A stretch of 64,000 bases of DNA from positions 62,001-126,000 of the forward strand of contig NZ_WTSX01000003.1 of assembly GCF_009828745.1 (NCBI RefSeq), read 5' to 3'. Shown in pieces: positions 26,333-34,338 of the stretch. The position numbers and the translations under genes were made by a program. Each line of letters opens with the position of its first letter. Within the stretch, counting starts at the first letter, position 1. The notes beneath the pieces were generated by a model, which searched no databases, was not told where the DNA came from, and worked only from the letters and a program-made list of their open reading frames with translations. The DNA comes from Erysipelothrix anatis (lineage in GTDB: Bacteria > Bacillota_I > Bacilli_A > Erysipelotrichales > Erysipelotrichaceae).

Positions 26333-26361
26333 AGATTACAACTGTAAACGATATTTGTCAA
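26333..26361 (-). promoter_or_regulatory. Promoter of the ABC-2 exporter operon
   Basis: On the minus strand a consensus TTGACA (26356-26361) is 17 bp from TAATCT (26333-26338). Confidence 0.75.
26335..26349. promoter_or_regulatory. Operator-like palindrome 2 of the ABC-2 exporter
   Basis: ATTACAACTGTAAAC is a near-perfect copy of palindrome 1. It fills the spacer next to the -10, a standard repression position for TetR-type proteins. Confidence 0.6.
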
Positions 26362-26398
26362 GCCTTTCGGTATAATTTTTTTTAATAAATTTTCGCAT

Positions 26399-26426
26399 GA
26401 AAAACACGAACCGAAAAGTCCGTGTT
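26399..26426 (-). terminator. Terminator of the MBL-fold gene
   Basis: AACACGGAC pairs with GTTCGTGTT (one G-U) around 6 nt, followed by a short T run on the minus strand. Confidence 0.65.
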
Positions 26427-26438
26427 GATTGTAAGAAT

Positions 26439-27098
26439 TTATGTATTGGTTGTGCTCGCGATTTGTTCTTTAATGGCTTCTATGATTTGTGGTTGCGCTA
26501 AACCCATGTGTCCTGAAACCATTGTCGTAATTTCCAATGACGCATACTGGTCTAAAGTCGCAATGTATGTTGAGACATCCAAATCTAGTTCCGGAACGAT
26601 GTGTGACACATCATCACCAAGATTATCGCCAACGTTAAGAACTTTTTCAATACGATCATAAACACTGATTCCATCAACAGTATGGCCTGGCGTATGAAAT
26701 AGATAAATACCATCATCTTCGAACCAACAATCTTTAAAGAATGTCTCAGTAGGCAGACACTTCGGTGGTTGTGTCTGTAAATAATCGGCACCTTCGGCAA
26801 TTAATGCATCCCAAGAATCGCTGAGGATTGTGGCCGTTTTATGGTGCGCAACAATACGATCTGCTGGAATGGCATAATTACCCAAAACATGATCCCAATG
26901 ATAATGACTGTTAATGAGTACCAACGGTTTTGATAATGATGAAAGTATATCCAACAATGGTTCAAGTGCAATGTGGTCTATACCACTATCAATCAAATAA
27001 TTACGATGCTCCCCTTTAATCAAATGAAGATACAAGTCCCATTCTGGATACTGGAATTTGAATAAGTGGTGGCGATTACTGAGTTCAATATGCTCCAT
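26439..27098 (-). CDS. MBL-fold metallo-hydrolase
   Basis: The protein has 219 residues from the start at 27098 (MEHIELSNRHH); earlier in-frame codons overlap the preceding gene and give an implausible tail. The zinc motif HYHWDH (His65, His67, Asp69, His70) and later ligands in TPGHTVDGI, NVGDNLGDD and VSGHMG make a complete dinuclear site. Length and HTPGHT spacing resemble glyoxalase II-like and hydroxyacyl-hydrolase enzymes rather than true beta-lactamases. It starts 10 bases after a small secreted-type gene and ends in its own terminator. Substrate unknown. Confidence 0.85.
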   Translation of the reverse strand: MEHIELSNRHHLFKFQYPEWDLYLHLIKGEHRNYLIDSGIDHIALEPLLDILSSLSKPLVLINSHYHWDHVLGNYAIPADRIVAHHKTATILSDSWDALIAEGADYLQTQPPKCLPTETFFKDCWFEDDGIYLFHTPGHTVDGISVYDRIEKVLNVGDNLGDDVSHIVPELDLDVSTYIATLDQYASLEITTMVSGHMGLAQPQIIEAIKEQIASTTNT

Positions 27099-27108
27099 GC
27101 CTCCCTCA

Positions 27109-27516
27109 CTATGCCTCAACACGATAATTGAACGTATAGGTTTTGCAGACATTATCTTTGGCTGCATACACCGTTCCTTCATATGAACCTTCTTCAGCTG
27201 TATCTATAAAACGGAACATCATATCTTGGGGTTGATCACCACATGGTACTTTATTAAATGATGCGACATCGTAATCTGAAACATTCGGCTTTAGAATTGA
27301 CTCCACCGTAATTGTTGGGCGCTCAAGATCATTTGGCATATCCTCTTCCTCAAACGACAACTGACCAATCTTGAAGGTAATGTCATCTTTAAAAACAAGG
27401 ATCGGCTCGTGCTTTGTTTTGGGTTCATTTATAGCATGTAAGGTGAACCAAGAACCTGCTCCAACTAGAACAAGCAAGACGATTAGTGCAATGGGTTGAT
27501 ATTTGTGTTTTTTCAT
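27109..27516 (-). CDS. Hypothetical membrane-anchored extracellular protein
   Basis: This 135-residue protein has a basic start (MKKHKYQ), one hydrophobic segment at about residues 8-28 and an outside domain of about 105 residues rich in beta-type sequence with two cysteines (KVPCGDQ and DNVCKTY). These could form a disulfide. No family is recognised. The start follows GGAGG by 9 nt. It is cotranscribed with the MBL-fold gene. Confidence 0.65.
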   Translation of the reverse strand: MKKHKYQPIALIVLLVLVGAGSWFTLHAINEPKTKHEPILVFKDDITFKIGQLSFEEEDMPNDLERPTITVESILKPNVSDYDVASFNKVPCGDQPQDMMFRFIDTAEEGSYEGTVYAAKDNVCKTYTFNYRVEA

Positions 27517-27612
27517 TATGTACCCTCCGTTTTTTACAGTCTATCAAAAAAATAGGCTAGGAGCGAATTGAAATTTGCATCTTTTATGGAATGTATGATT
27601 TTATGTGATGCC

Positions 27613-28152
27613 TTACATCTTAGGACCATGTTTTTGAATAATCGCATCATAGGCCGTCACGACCGCGCGACCCGCATCCGTTATTACATATTTCCGTAAT
27701 GGAAAGGAAGTTTCTAACGTATTCTCACTGACATGATCACGTACACGTTCTAAAACATCCTGCTTCTTTCCTTTTTTATCCAGATTATTTTCCTCTAGAA
27801 TCCGTTTTAAAACTGGAATACTTAACATATCTAACGATTCTTTAGCACTGGCTTTATAGGCATATCCCTTTTCAACTAAGAGTTCCAGACTTTCATCACT
27901 ATTGATACCATATTTGTATTCAAAATAGTTGGGAATCATGCTGAGATTATTAAAAGTTCCAAGACCAATTCGCCACAACATAATAATATCGCCAGGTAGC
28001 AATCCTTCTGGAAGGCGCTCCATGTTCTTCTTTTCAACCTTCGAATATGGAAATTCTTCCGGGTATTTTTCCCATCGCGCAAGATCGCGTTCTGGAGAAA
28101 TATACGGATACTCTGGGTAATTGTCGTAAATTGGATGTTTGATTTTTGTCAT
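27613..28152 (-). CDS. SAP-domain protein of unknown function
   Basis: This 179-residue soluble protein contains a SAP-like helix pair at about residues 110-145 (LSIPVLKRILEENNLDKKG KKQDVLERV, with the usual Leu-Lys pattern), a motif that binds DNA in many nuclear and phage-type proteins. The N-terminus is rich in Tyr, Pro and Glu (YPEYPYISPERD). The C-terminal YVITDAGRAVVTAYDAI looks like a winged-helix edge. Its role is unknown. It appears to be a single-gene unit with weak surrounding signals. Confidence 0.65.
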   Translation of the reverse strand: MTKIKHPIYDNYPEYPYISPERDLARWEKYPEEFPYSKVEKKNMERLPEGLLPGDIIMLWRIGLGTFNNLSMIPNYFEYKYGINSDESLELLVEKGYAYKASAKESLDMLSIPVLKRILEENNLDKKGKKQDVLERVRDHVSENTLETSFPLRKYVITDAGRAVVTAYDAIIQKHGPKM

Positions 28153-28214
28153 TGTTTTTACCTCACTTTAATCCTATTTTATCACAGCCCCAAACCAAGC
28201 GAATCTCGAATGCA

Positions 28215-28248
28215 TAAAAAAACACACTAACTGAAGTGTTAGTGTGTT
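28215..28248. terminator. Terminator of the polytopic membrane protein gene
   Basis: AACACACTAAC pairs with GTTAGTGTGTT (11 bp) with T-rich minus-strand tail. The stop codon of the gene is within the hairpin. Confidence 0.8.
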
Positions 28249-29429
28249 CGTAGTGATTTAAGTTTTAATGCCATCCGTTCGAGCATGCCTGATTCTTTCA
28301 TATACGTAATCAAGTGAATGCTGACGCCAATCAGTGCGATTCCTGCGAGCACCATCGTAATGACACCAAATTGATAAGCAATTCCAAAGAATAATCCTGC
28401 AAGCAAGATGGTCTCAATTAAGTAAAGTGGTGGTGCCAACATTTGGTTGCGTCGGGAGACAAATTCCAATACTGCTACCGATACCACAATGATTAGAGAT
28501 ACGACAGCATTAAACATCGGAACACTGATGAATTGTGCCACACCTTTGTTGATTGTATCATCCGTAAATCCATTGATGATTGCACCAACATCTAAAGATT
28601 CAACACCAAATTGTTTTAATACCGTGTTTTCATCAACATACTCAGGTAGGGTGACACCAACATATTTCAATGGATCTTTGATTTTACTTGGCACTTTTAG
28701 CAAAATATGACCATCTTGATTCGGCGTAAAATCTAAGACATAGGAAACGTTGAAGTTTTGTTTCATATCGTTGACTACGACGCGAGTGGTAATCAACCCT
28801 ACACTCATGACCGCCATCACAGCGAATGTTGCAATCAAGCCATTTCGTGTATATTTACGAGCTCGTTCATGAGTCCATAGTTGGCGCAAATCGAAACGAC
28901 CTTCACGATGTAAGGCATAGAGTAAGGCAATAAATCCTACAATTTCCAGCGCTAAGACCCAACGAATAATAGTATCTTTTTGCATGACTGTCGGTGTTGA
29001 AAACATGCGGGTTAAGAACATACTATTCGGTGTTGTCATCCACATTGATACAAGAATAATTAAGGTTGTGACAGCAGCTAATAGAGCATGATCGTGTTTC
29101 ACAATATAACGTTTCATCAACATCACAACAATTTGGAAAACAATAAATGGAACAACAAAATATAAAGCATCCACTATAATCAGCGGGTTAAAAATCGATG
29201 TTACAAACCCTCTTAAATCAATCATTTGCGTTGCTTTTGCATATGAATATGCTAAATTCCCCACATAGGGGATGCGATCAAAAACGGCCGTCAACGCCCG
29301 ATAAAAAAGCGCTGAGCTTGAGCCAATTAATGTCACGGCTAATCCAATTCCGGCCACCATTGCCAATATCCAAAAACTATTAAATAAGACATTTATCCGT
29401 TTAAACAGATAGTTTTTTGAATCACTCAT
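28239..29429 (-). CDS. Hypothetical polytopic membrane protein
   Basis: This 396-residue protein has about nine hydrophobic segments: one near residue 25, a cluster at 75-160, one at 205, and four at 305-385. Between about residues 225 and 300 lies a hydrophilic loop (DFTPNQDGHILLKVPSKI) likely outside the cell. I do not recognise the family. It may be cotranscribed with the next upstream small gene, whose product is also membrane-anchored (39 bp gap). Confidence 0.6.
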   Translation of the reverse strand: MSDSKNYLFKRINVLFNSFWILAMVAGIGLAVTLIGSSSALFYRALTAVFDRIPYVGNLAYSYAKATQMIDLRGFVTSIFNPLIIVDALYFVVPFIVFQIVVMLMKRYIVKHDHALLAAVTTLIILVSMWMTTPNSMFLTRMFSTPTVMQKDTIIRWVLALEIVGFIALLYALHREGRFDLRQLWTHERARKYTRNGLIATFAVMAVMSVGLITTRVVVNDMKQNFNVSYVLDFTPNQDGHILLKVPSKIKDPLKYVGVTLPEYVDENTVLKQFGVESLDVGAIINGFTDDTINKGVAQFISVPMFNAVVSLIIVVSVAVLEFVSRRNQMLAPPLYLIETILLAGLFFGIAYQFGVITMVLAGIALIGVSIHLITYMKESGMLERMALKLKSLRTH

Positions 29430-29468
29430 AACATCCCCCTGTCATGCACATTCGTGCAATTTGAATGA

Positions 29469-29885
29469 TTAATGCAGATCGCGACTTATTGTATCGACAG
29501 TTGCTTTTGCATCGCGTAAGCCGACACCATATTTGTCGATAATGTACTTAATTGCACGAACCTTTTGCATTTCTTTGATTAACCCTGTGACGTAGACTTT
29601 ATCGTCAGCATCCAATTCAAATGCACCTGTAAATTGTTGGTTTGCACGCTGTTGATTGCGTTTCATTGCATTGAATTGACTTTGATTAAAATCAGATTTC
29701 TTTTCTTCATGTGAGTGCAAGTGTCCATCACGAGTCGTTGTATAACTCGTATGGCTTGAAATGCCATCTGGCTTTATATTTTTCGAGCGATCGTATTCTA
29801 CAAAGGCATCATGAGATTCTCGTTTCCGTGATACAAGCAACAATATAATAATCACGACTAAGACCACTATTAATATCCATTCCAT
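29469..29885 (-). CDS. Membrane-anchored protein with ribosomal L7/L12 C-domain-like tail
   Basis: This 138-residue protein begins with one transmembrane helix (MEWILIVVLVVIIILLLVS). A charged linker follows, and then a C-terminal module of about 45 residues (VRAIKYIIDKYGVGLRDAKATVD). The spacing of Ala-Ile-Lys, Gly-Leu and Asp-Ala-Lys matches the L7/L12 C-terminal domain signature (the AIK...GLGLKEAK pattern). Such domains also occur outside ribosomes in Gram-positive membrane proteins of unknown role. The start follows a GGGGG site. Confidence 0.65.
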   Translation of the reverse strand: MEWILIVVLVVIIILLLVSRKRESHDAFVEYDRSKNIKPDGISSHTSYTTTRDGHLHSHEEKKSDFNQSQFNAMKRNQQRANQQFTGAFELDADDKVYVTGLIKEMQKVRAIKYIIDKYGVGLRDAKATVDTISRDLH

Positions 29886-30034
29886 GTCAAATCCCCCTTA
29901 TAGATACAGTTTACATGATTCTATACCGTAACGCACCTGCTTCCCTTTAAAAAGTTACAAAATTGATGCTAGGCATCCGAGTATGTTGGAATGACATGGC
30001 ATGCTACAATGGGCATACACATGGGGGTATTATC

Positions 30035-30676
30035 ATGAAATTTGTAGTAATTGGCATCAATGGTGCAATTGGACAACGATTTGCGCAAAAAGCTTTAGCG
30101 ACAGGACATCACGTCATTGGATATGCTCGTGGTGAAAAATCTGACCACATTTCTCATCCTAATCTTACTTACGTCTACGGTGACCTTCGTGACCTTCAGA
30201 TGCTGGAGCGATTGGTTGTTGAGGCTGATATCATCGTCAGCACCTTAGGACCTAAACTAAAATCGAAGCGTTCCGATAAAACAACACCAATTGCGAATGC
30301 GCATCACGCAATCTTAAAACTCATGCACGTACACGGTAAAAAACGACTCATCACCATCGGGACACCATCCGCTTCGAGTCCCAGCGATCCGAATACATGG
30401 TTCTTTAAAATGGACCACTGGATTGCGAAACATTTTATGCCGCAAGCATTTTTAGAAATGAAGCAACTCAGTCATGTCTTGCATCATTCCAATTTGGATT
30501 GGACGCTCATTCGTTTTGGTCGCTTAACAGATCAGGAAACATCCGACTATACACTTGCCTCTGGTTCAGAAGCAATGAAAGATCGCGTAAGTCGTGACGG
30601 TGTAGCCCAAGCATTGCTTGATGTATCCCTTCAAGACACCCATCTCAAAAATTCTCCCGTCGTCTTCACACCCTAG
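30035..30676 (+). CDS. NAD(P)-binding NmrA/SDR-like oxidoreductase
   Basis: The protein has 213 residues from the start at 30035 (MKFVVIGINGAIGQRFAQKAL), with GGGGG 8 nt upstream. The Rossmann glycine motif (GINGAIGQ), YVYGDLRDL, VSTLGP and the middle LITIGTPSASS strand fit atypical short-chain reductases of the NmrA/BVR-B type. The Tyr-x-x-x-Lys catalytic pair of classical SDRs is not obvious. Physiological substrate unknown; related proteins act as flavin or quinone reductases or redox sensors. An extended -10 (TGCTACAAT) sits at 30002-30010. Confidence 0.75.
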   Translation: MKFVVIGINGAIGQRFAQKALATGHHVIGYARGEKSDHISHPNLTYVYGDLRDLQMLERLVVEADIIVSTLGPKLKSKRSDKTTPIANAHHAILKLMHVHGKKRLITIGTPSASSPSDPNTWFFKMDHWIAKHFMPQAFLEMKQLSHVLHHSNLDWTLIRFGRLTDQETSDYTLASGSEAMKDRVSRDGVAQALLDVSLQDTHLKNSPVVFTP

Positions 30677-30720
30677 CACAAATAAAAGCCATCTATCCGA
30701 TGGCTTTTATTTGTGCTAGG
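30672..30720. terminator. Perfect bidirectional terminator
   Basis: Two perfectly complementary 22-base arms (beginning CCTAGCACAAATAAAAGCC) surround a 5-nt loop. The stop codons of both convergent genes are inside the arms. The A/T-rich lower stem can supply the tail in either direction. Confidence 0.8.
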
Positions 30721-31628
30721 TGGTCAAGAAGCGCAGATACAATTGCTTCCATTTCAACTTCATCCGTCTTGGTGAAGCGATTCAATTCTGGGGAATCAAT
30801 ATCCAAGACACCAAATGGTTTCCCATCAAGATACATTGGGATCACAAGTTCACTCTTCGATGCAGCATCGCATGCTACATGTCCTGGAAATGCATGTACG
30901 TCCGCTACGTTCATCGTCTCATTGGCCTCTAATGCCGCTGCACATACCCCTTTACCCGGATAAAGATGAACGCATGCTGGTTTCCCTTGGAATGGTCCTA
31001 AAATAAGATGGTCTTCTTTGAATAGATAAAACCCCACCCAGTTGATACGATCCATATTCATATTTATCAACGCAGAAATATTTGCGAGGTTCGCAATTAA
31101 GTCAGTCTCTCCTTCGAGTAATGCTTCAGCTTGTTTTGTAAGTAGTGACATATAAACTCCTTCTACAACATGTGTTTTTCTCATTTTATAATTAATCAGT
31201 GTTACTTTACCGCGAATATGCTCCTGTTTCGCATAAATTTCATACCCCTGTTGTTCGAAAAATAAGCGTGCGCTCATTGATGCGTCAACTTCGAAGTAAG
31301 TTTCAGATTTTGACACCCCTTCAAGTTTTGTCAGTAATGTTTGTGCAATTCCTTGACGGTGGTATTTTGGATCCACATACAACATATCTATATAATTATC
31401 CACAAGATTCGCAAAGCCGACCAAGCGGTTGTGATCAAAGGCAACAATCGTATGGGAGGTCGCGAAGCGGTGATGCCACGTATCACGATCAATTGTATCT
31501 ATACTGCCAGTCCACGCATCCTGTTGCGCTTTGTTATAGTCTTTTCCTGTTGATTCATGGACCGCATCAAAGAAAACACGAATCATCGACTCAAGCATAT
31601 TTCGTTCATATTTTCTTAAATTTATCAT
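30693..31628 (-). CDS. GNAT acetyltransferase fused to free methionine-(R)-sulfoxide reductase
   Basis: This 311-residue protein has two domains. Residues 1-150 are a GNAT acetyltransferase (MLYVDPKYHRQGIAQTLL, the acetyl-CoA-binding motif, then YFEVDASMSARLFFEQQGY). Residues 157-311 are a GAF domain of the fRMsr/YebR type, which reduces free methionine-(R)-sulfoxide. All three redox cysteines of that family are present (Cys219, Cys229, Cys253), with the hallmark DVHAFPGHVACDAASKSE and GVLDIDSP. The fusion suggests antioxidant function linked to acetylation of an amino acid or peptide, perhaps methionine sulfoxide itself. That link is inference. Confidence 0.88.
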   Translation of the reverse strand: MINLRKYERNMLESMIRVFFDAVHESTGKDYNKAQQDAWTGSIDTIDRDTWHHRFATSHTIVAFDHNRLVGFANLVDNYIDMLYVDPKYHRQGIAQTLLTKLEGVSKSETYFEVDASMSARLFFEQQGYEIYAKQEHIRGKVTLINYKMRKTHVVEGVYMSLLTKQAEALLEGETDLIANLANISALINMNMDRINWVGFYLFKEDHLILGPFQGKPACVHLYPGKGVCAAALEANETMNVADVHAFPGHVACDAASKSELVIPMYLDGKPFGVLDIDSPELNRFTKTDEVEMEAIVSALLDHLAQIKAIG

Positions 31629-31747
31629 AGTTTATGCCCACCTTGTAAAAACGTAATTTAAGTGTACCACAATTAGAATGTACCTGCTTTCTTTCATATT
31701 TTTTTAAGATGCGAATGGTATAATTATAATTAACGGGAGGCACACTT

Positions 31748-32305
31748 ATGGCCCAACAATACACCAAATGTTTAATTCGCGATGCCTTCATCGCTATGCT
31801 CAATGAAAAACCATTAAAGAAAATCACTGTCAAAGATATCGCGATTGCTTGTCAAATCAATCGCAATGCATTCTACTACCACTATAACGATGTATACCAA
31901 CTTTTAGAAGAAATTTTTGACGATGAACTGAATGCCGTAATCCAAACTTACAACGATACCTTATCATGGGAAGAAAGTTTTATTTTGGCTGCAACCTTTG
32001 CGCTTGAAAACAAAACGGCAATTTACCACGTCTATGACTCGATGCAGCGCGATTCTTTACTCAACTATATTTATCGCGTCTCTGGTAACGTCATGCAGCA
32101 GTATGTTCATGATGCGAATGCAGATATTGGTGCAGATGAATCTGATGTTAATCTGATAGCGTCCTTTTATAAATCCGCACTCACCACGCTCGTCATTCGT
32201 TGGATTGAAACCGGAATGAAAGAAGACCCGCATGAAGTTGTTGGACGGATTGGGTATCTGTTTGACGGTAACATTCAGAACTCATTAGAACGAAGCATCA
32301 ACTAG
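31748..32305 (+). CDS. TetR-family regulator
   Basis: This 185-residue protein carries a TetR helix-turn-helix at residues 10-55 (AFIAMLNEKPLKKITVKDIA, then NRNAFYYHYNDVYQLLEEI) and an all-helical ligand domain. The HTH (FYYHY) resembles fatty-acid-responsive or dihydroxyacetone-type members. It is followed on the same strand by an oleate hydratase gene behind a terminator and a palindrome, so it probably represses that gene in response to unsaturated fatty acid. The start follows GGGAGG, and TATAAT lies at 31719-31724. Confidence 0.82.
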   Translation: MAQQYTKCLIRDAFIAMLNEKPLKKITVKDIAIACQINRNAFYYHYNDVYQLLEEIFDDELNAVIQTYNDTLSWEESFILAATFALENKTAIYHVYDSMQRDSLLNYIYRVSGNVMQQYVHDANADIGADESDVNLIASFYKSALTTLVIRWIETGMKEDPHEVVGRIGYLFDGNIQNSLERSIN

Positions 32306-32333
32306 ACACCACAACCGATATGCCTAGTATTTA

Positions 32334-32382
32334 TACAAAAAAGATGGACTGTCCGAAACTTAGACACCCATCTTTTTTTGTA
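32334..32382 (+). terminator. Terminator after the TetR gene
   Basis: TACAAAAAAGATGG pairs with CCATCTTTTTTTGTA, with an inner TGTC/GACA stem. A seven-T run falls inside the 3' arm. Confidence 0.75.
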
Positions 32383-32391
32383 TAATGCATC

Positions 32392-32408
32392 ACGTTTCTA
32401 AAACACGT
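32392..32408. promoter_or_regulatory. Candidate TetR operator before oleate hydratase
   Basis: ACGTTTCTAAAACACGT is an interrupted 17-bp palindrome with ACGT ends. It lies just after a TATAAT at 32381-32386 in the only regulatory gap before the hydratase gene. Confidence 0.45.
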
Positions 32409-32479
32409 AAACTATCAGTGTAGGCAAAATAAGACGCCACATGGTCAAGGCGTATTTTGCTAAGAAAGAAGGAATAACA

Positions 32480-34276
32480 ATGGAATTAAAAACACATGAC
32501 CCACGATTAACGTTAACAAACGGATCGTATCATTCACTCGTGAATGCACGCAAACCAATCGGAATCGAAGATAAAAGTGCTTATCTTATCGGTACTGGAA
32601 TTGGTTCATTAGCAGCTGGATGTTTCCTCATCCGAGATGCACACATGAACGGAAGTAAAATTACTTTCCTCGAACAACTCGATTTACCGGGTGGTTCATT
32701 GGATGGAATTGTTCGTCAAAACGCAGGATATGTTTCCCGTGGTGGTCGCGAAATGGGACACCATTTCGAAGTCCTATGGAGTCTCTTTAGTTCACTCCCT
32801 TCAACCGAAGATCCAAGTGTTAGTGTCCTCGATCATTTTTTCTACACGAATTATGACGACCCTAACTACAGCAATTGCCGTGTCACAAAAAACCAAGGAA
32901 AACGCTATGACAACGGTAAATTTAACCTTGGACAAAAACTAGCAAAAGAACTTGCAGATTTTGTCATGATGAGTGATGCATCACTCGAAAACAAAACAAT
33001 TGATGATGTCTTTTCGAAAGAATTGCTTGATAGTGATTTCTGGGTATACTGGCGTACAATGTTTGCCTTCGAAAACTGGCACAGTGCGCTCGAAATGAAA
33101 CTCTACATGAACCGTTTTATCCACCATGTTGACGGACTTCCAGATCTTTCAGCGTTACAATTCTCAGAACATGATCAATATACATCGTTTGTTTTACCAA
33201 TGGTTAACTATTTGAAAGATCACGGTGCTCAATTCCGTTATGGCGTCAATGTTGAAAACGTTGAGTTTGATCTTAGTGATGCACGAAAAGTTGCTAAAAA
33301 AATTGTTGCATACGATAAATCTGGTAACGATATCTCAATCGACTTAACTGAAGATGACTTCTTATTTATTACCAACGGTTCGATGACCGAAGGTTCCGGA
33401 TATGGTGACGATGATACACCTGCTCCATTCGAAACTGAAGCTAAAGGTGTTTGGACCTTATGGAAAAATATCGCAGCACAATCACCAGAATTCGGCCGTC
33501 CAGAAAAATTCTGCAGCGATCCCGAAAAATCAAACTGGGAATCATGTACAGTAACATGTCATGATGACCGTGTTCCTAAATATATCGAGGCTATCACAAA
33601 ACGTTCGCCTTACGGTGGAAAAGTCGTTACCGGTGGTATCGTATCAGCAGTGGATTCGTCATGGCTTATGAGCTGGACGATTAACCGACAAGGTCAATAC
33701 ATCGGTCAACCAGAGAATGATGTCGTTGTATGGGTCTATGGCCTCTTCTCAGACGTTCCTGGCGATTTCATCAAGAAACCGATGCGTGAATGTACAGGTA
33801 AAGAAATCACAAAAGAATGGTTGTACCACATCGGAGTTCCAGTTTACGACATTGATGAACTCGCAGAATCATGTACCGCTGTTCCAGTCATGATGCCATT
33901 TATAACATCACAATTTATGCCACGCGCTACCGGTGATCGTCCTTATGTTGTACCAAAAAATTCGATTAACTTCGCCTTTTTAGGTCAATTTGCTGAAACA
34001 TTGGATGACCCAGGACGAGACACAGTCTTTACCATCGAGTATTCAGGACGTACTGCAATGGAAGCCGTTTATGTTCTTGCAGGCGTTGAAAAAGGTGTTC
34101 CAGAAGTTTATAATTCACGTTATGACTTACGTTATCTTATGTATGGGGCTGTAAGTTTACTGGACGGGGAACAACCTGAACTCCCACTTCCAAAACTTGT
34201 TAAACACCAAGCATTGAAGAAAATCAAAGATACAGATATTGAGCTAATGCTTAAAGAATACGGAATCATTGATTAA
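32480..34276 (+). CDS. ohyA: Oleate hydratase
   Basis: The protein has 598 residues from the start at 32480 (MELKTHDPRLTLTNG). This FAD enzyme adds water to the cis-9 double bond of oleate and related fatty acids to give 10-hydroxy fatty acids, detoxifying host antimicrobial fatty acids. The family (formerly myosin-cross-reactive antigen) is clear from the FAD motif GTGIGSLAAG (residues 38-47), LDLPGGSLDG, RGGREMGHHFEVLW and the long hallmark core through FLGQFAETLDDPGRDTVFTIEYSGRTA. The start is behind GAAGGA; an upstream in-frame ATG lacks a good site. Regulation by the preceding TetR is likely. Membrane-peripheral location is known for the family. Confidence 0.95.
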   Translation: MELKTHDPRLTLTNGSYHSLVNARKPIGIEDKSAYLIGTGIGSLAAGCFLIRDAHMNGSKITFLEQLDLPGGSLDGIVRQNAGYVSRGGREMGHHFEVLWSLFSSLPSTEDPSVSVLDHFFYTNYDDPNYSNCRVTKNQGKRYDNGKFNLGQKLAKELADFVMMSDASLENKTIDDVFSKELLDSDFWVYWRTMFAFENWHSALEMKLYMNRFIHHVDGLPDLSALQFSEHDQYTSFVLPMVNYLKDHGAQFRYGVNVENVEFDLSDARKVAKKIVAYDKSGNDISIDLTEDDFLFITNGSMTEGSGYGDDDTPAPFETEAKGVWTLWKNIAAQSPEFGRPEKFCSDPEKSNWESCTVTCHDDRVPKYIEAITKRSPYGGKVVTGGIVSAVDSSWLMSWTINRQGQYIGQPENDVVVWVYGLFSDVPGDFIKKPMRECTGKEITKEWLYHIGVPVYDIDELAESCTAVPVMMPFITSQFMPRATGDRPYVVPKNSINFAFLGQFAETLDDPGRDTVFTIEYSGRTAMEAVYVLAGVEKGVPEVYNSRYDLRYLMYGAVSLLDGEQPELPLPKLVKHQALKKIKDTDIELMLKEYGIID

Positions 34277-34292
34277 CCAAATACATAAAATG

Positions 34293-34337
34293 AAAGCTCT
34301 CAAGTTTATCCACTCGGATAGTCTCAAGAGCTTTTTT
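34293..34337. terminator. Bidirectional terminator between ohyA and the LPATG gene
   Basis: AAAGCTCT...AGAGCTTT with an inner TATCC/GGATA stem. TTTTTT follows on the plus strand and TTTCATTTT on the minus strand. Confidence 0.8.
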
Positions 34338-34338
34338 G

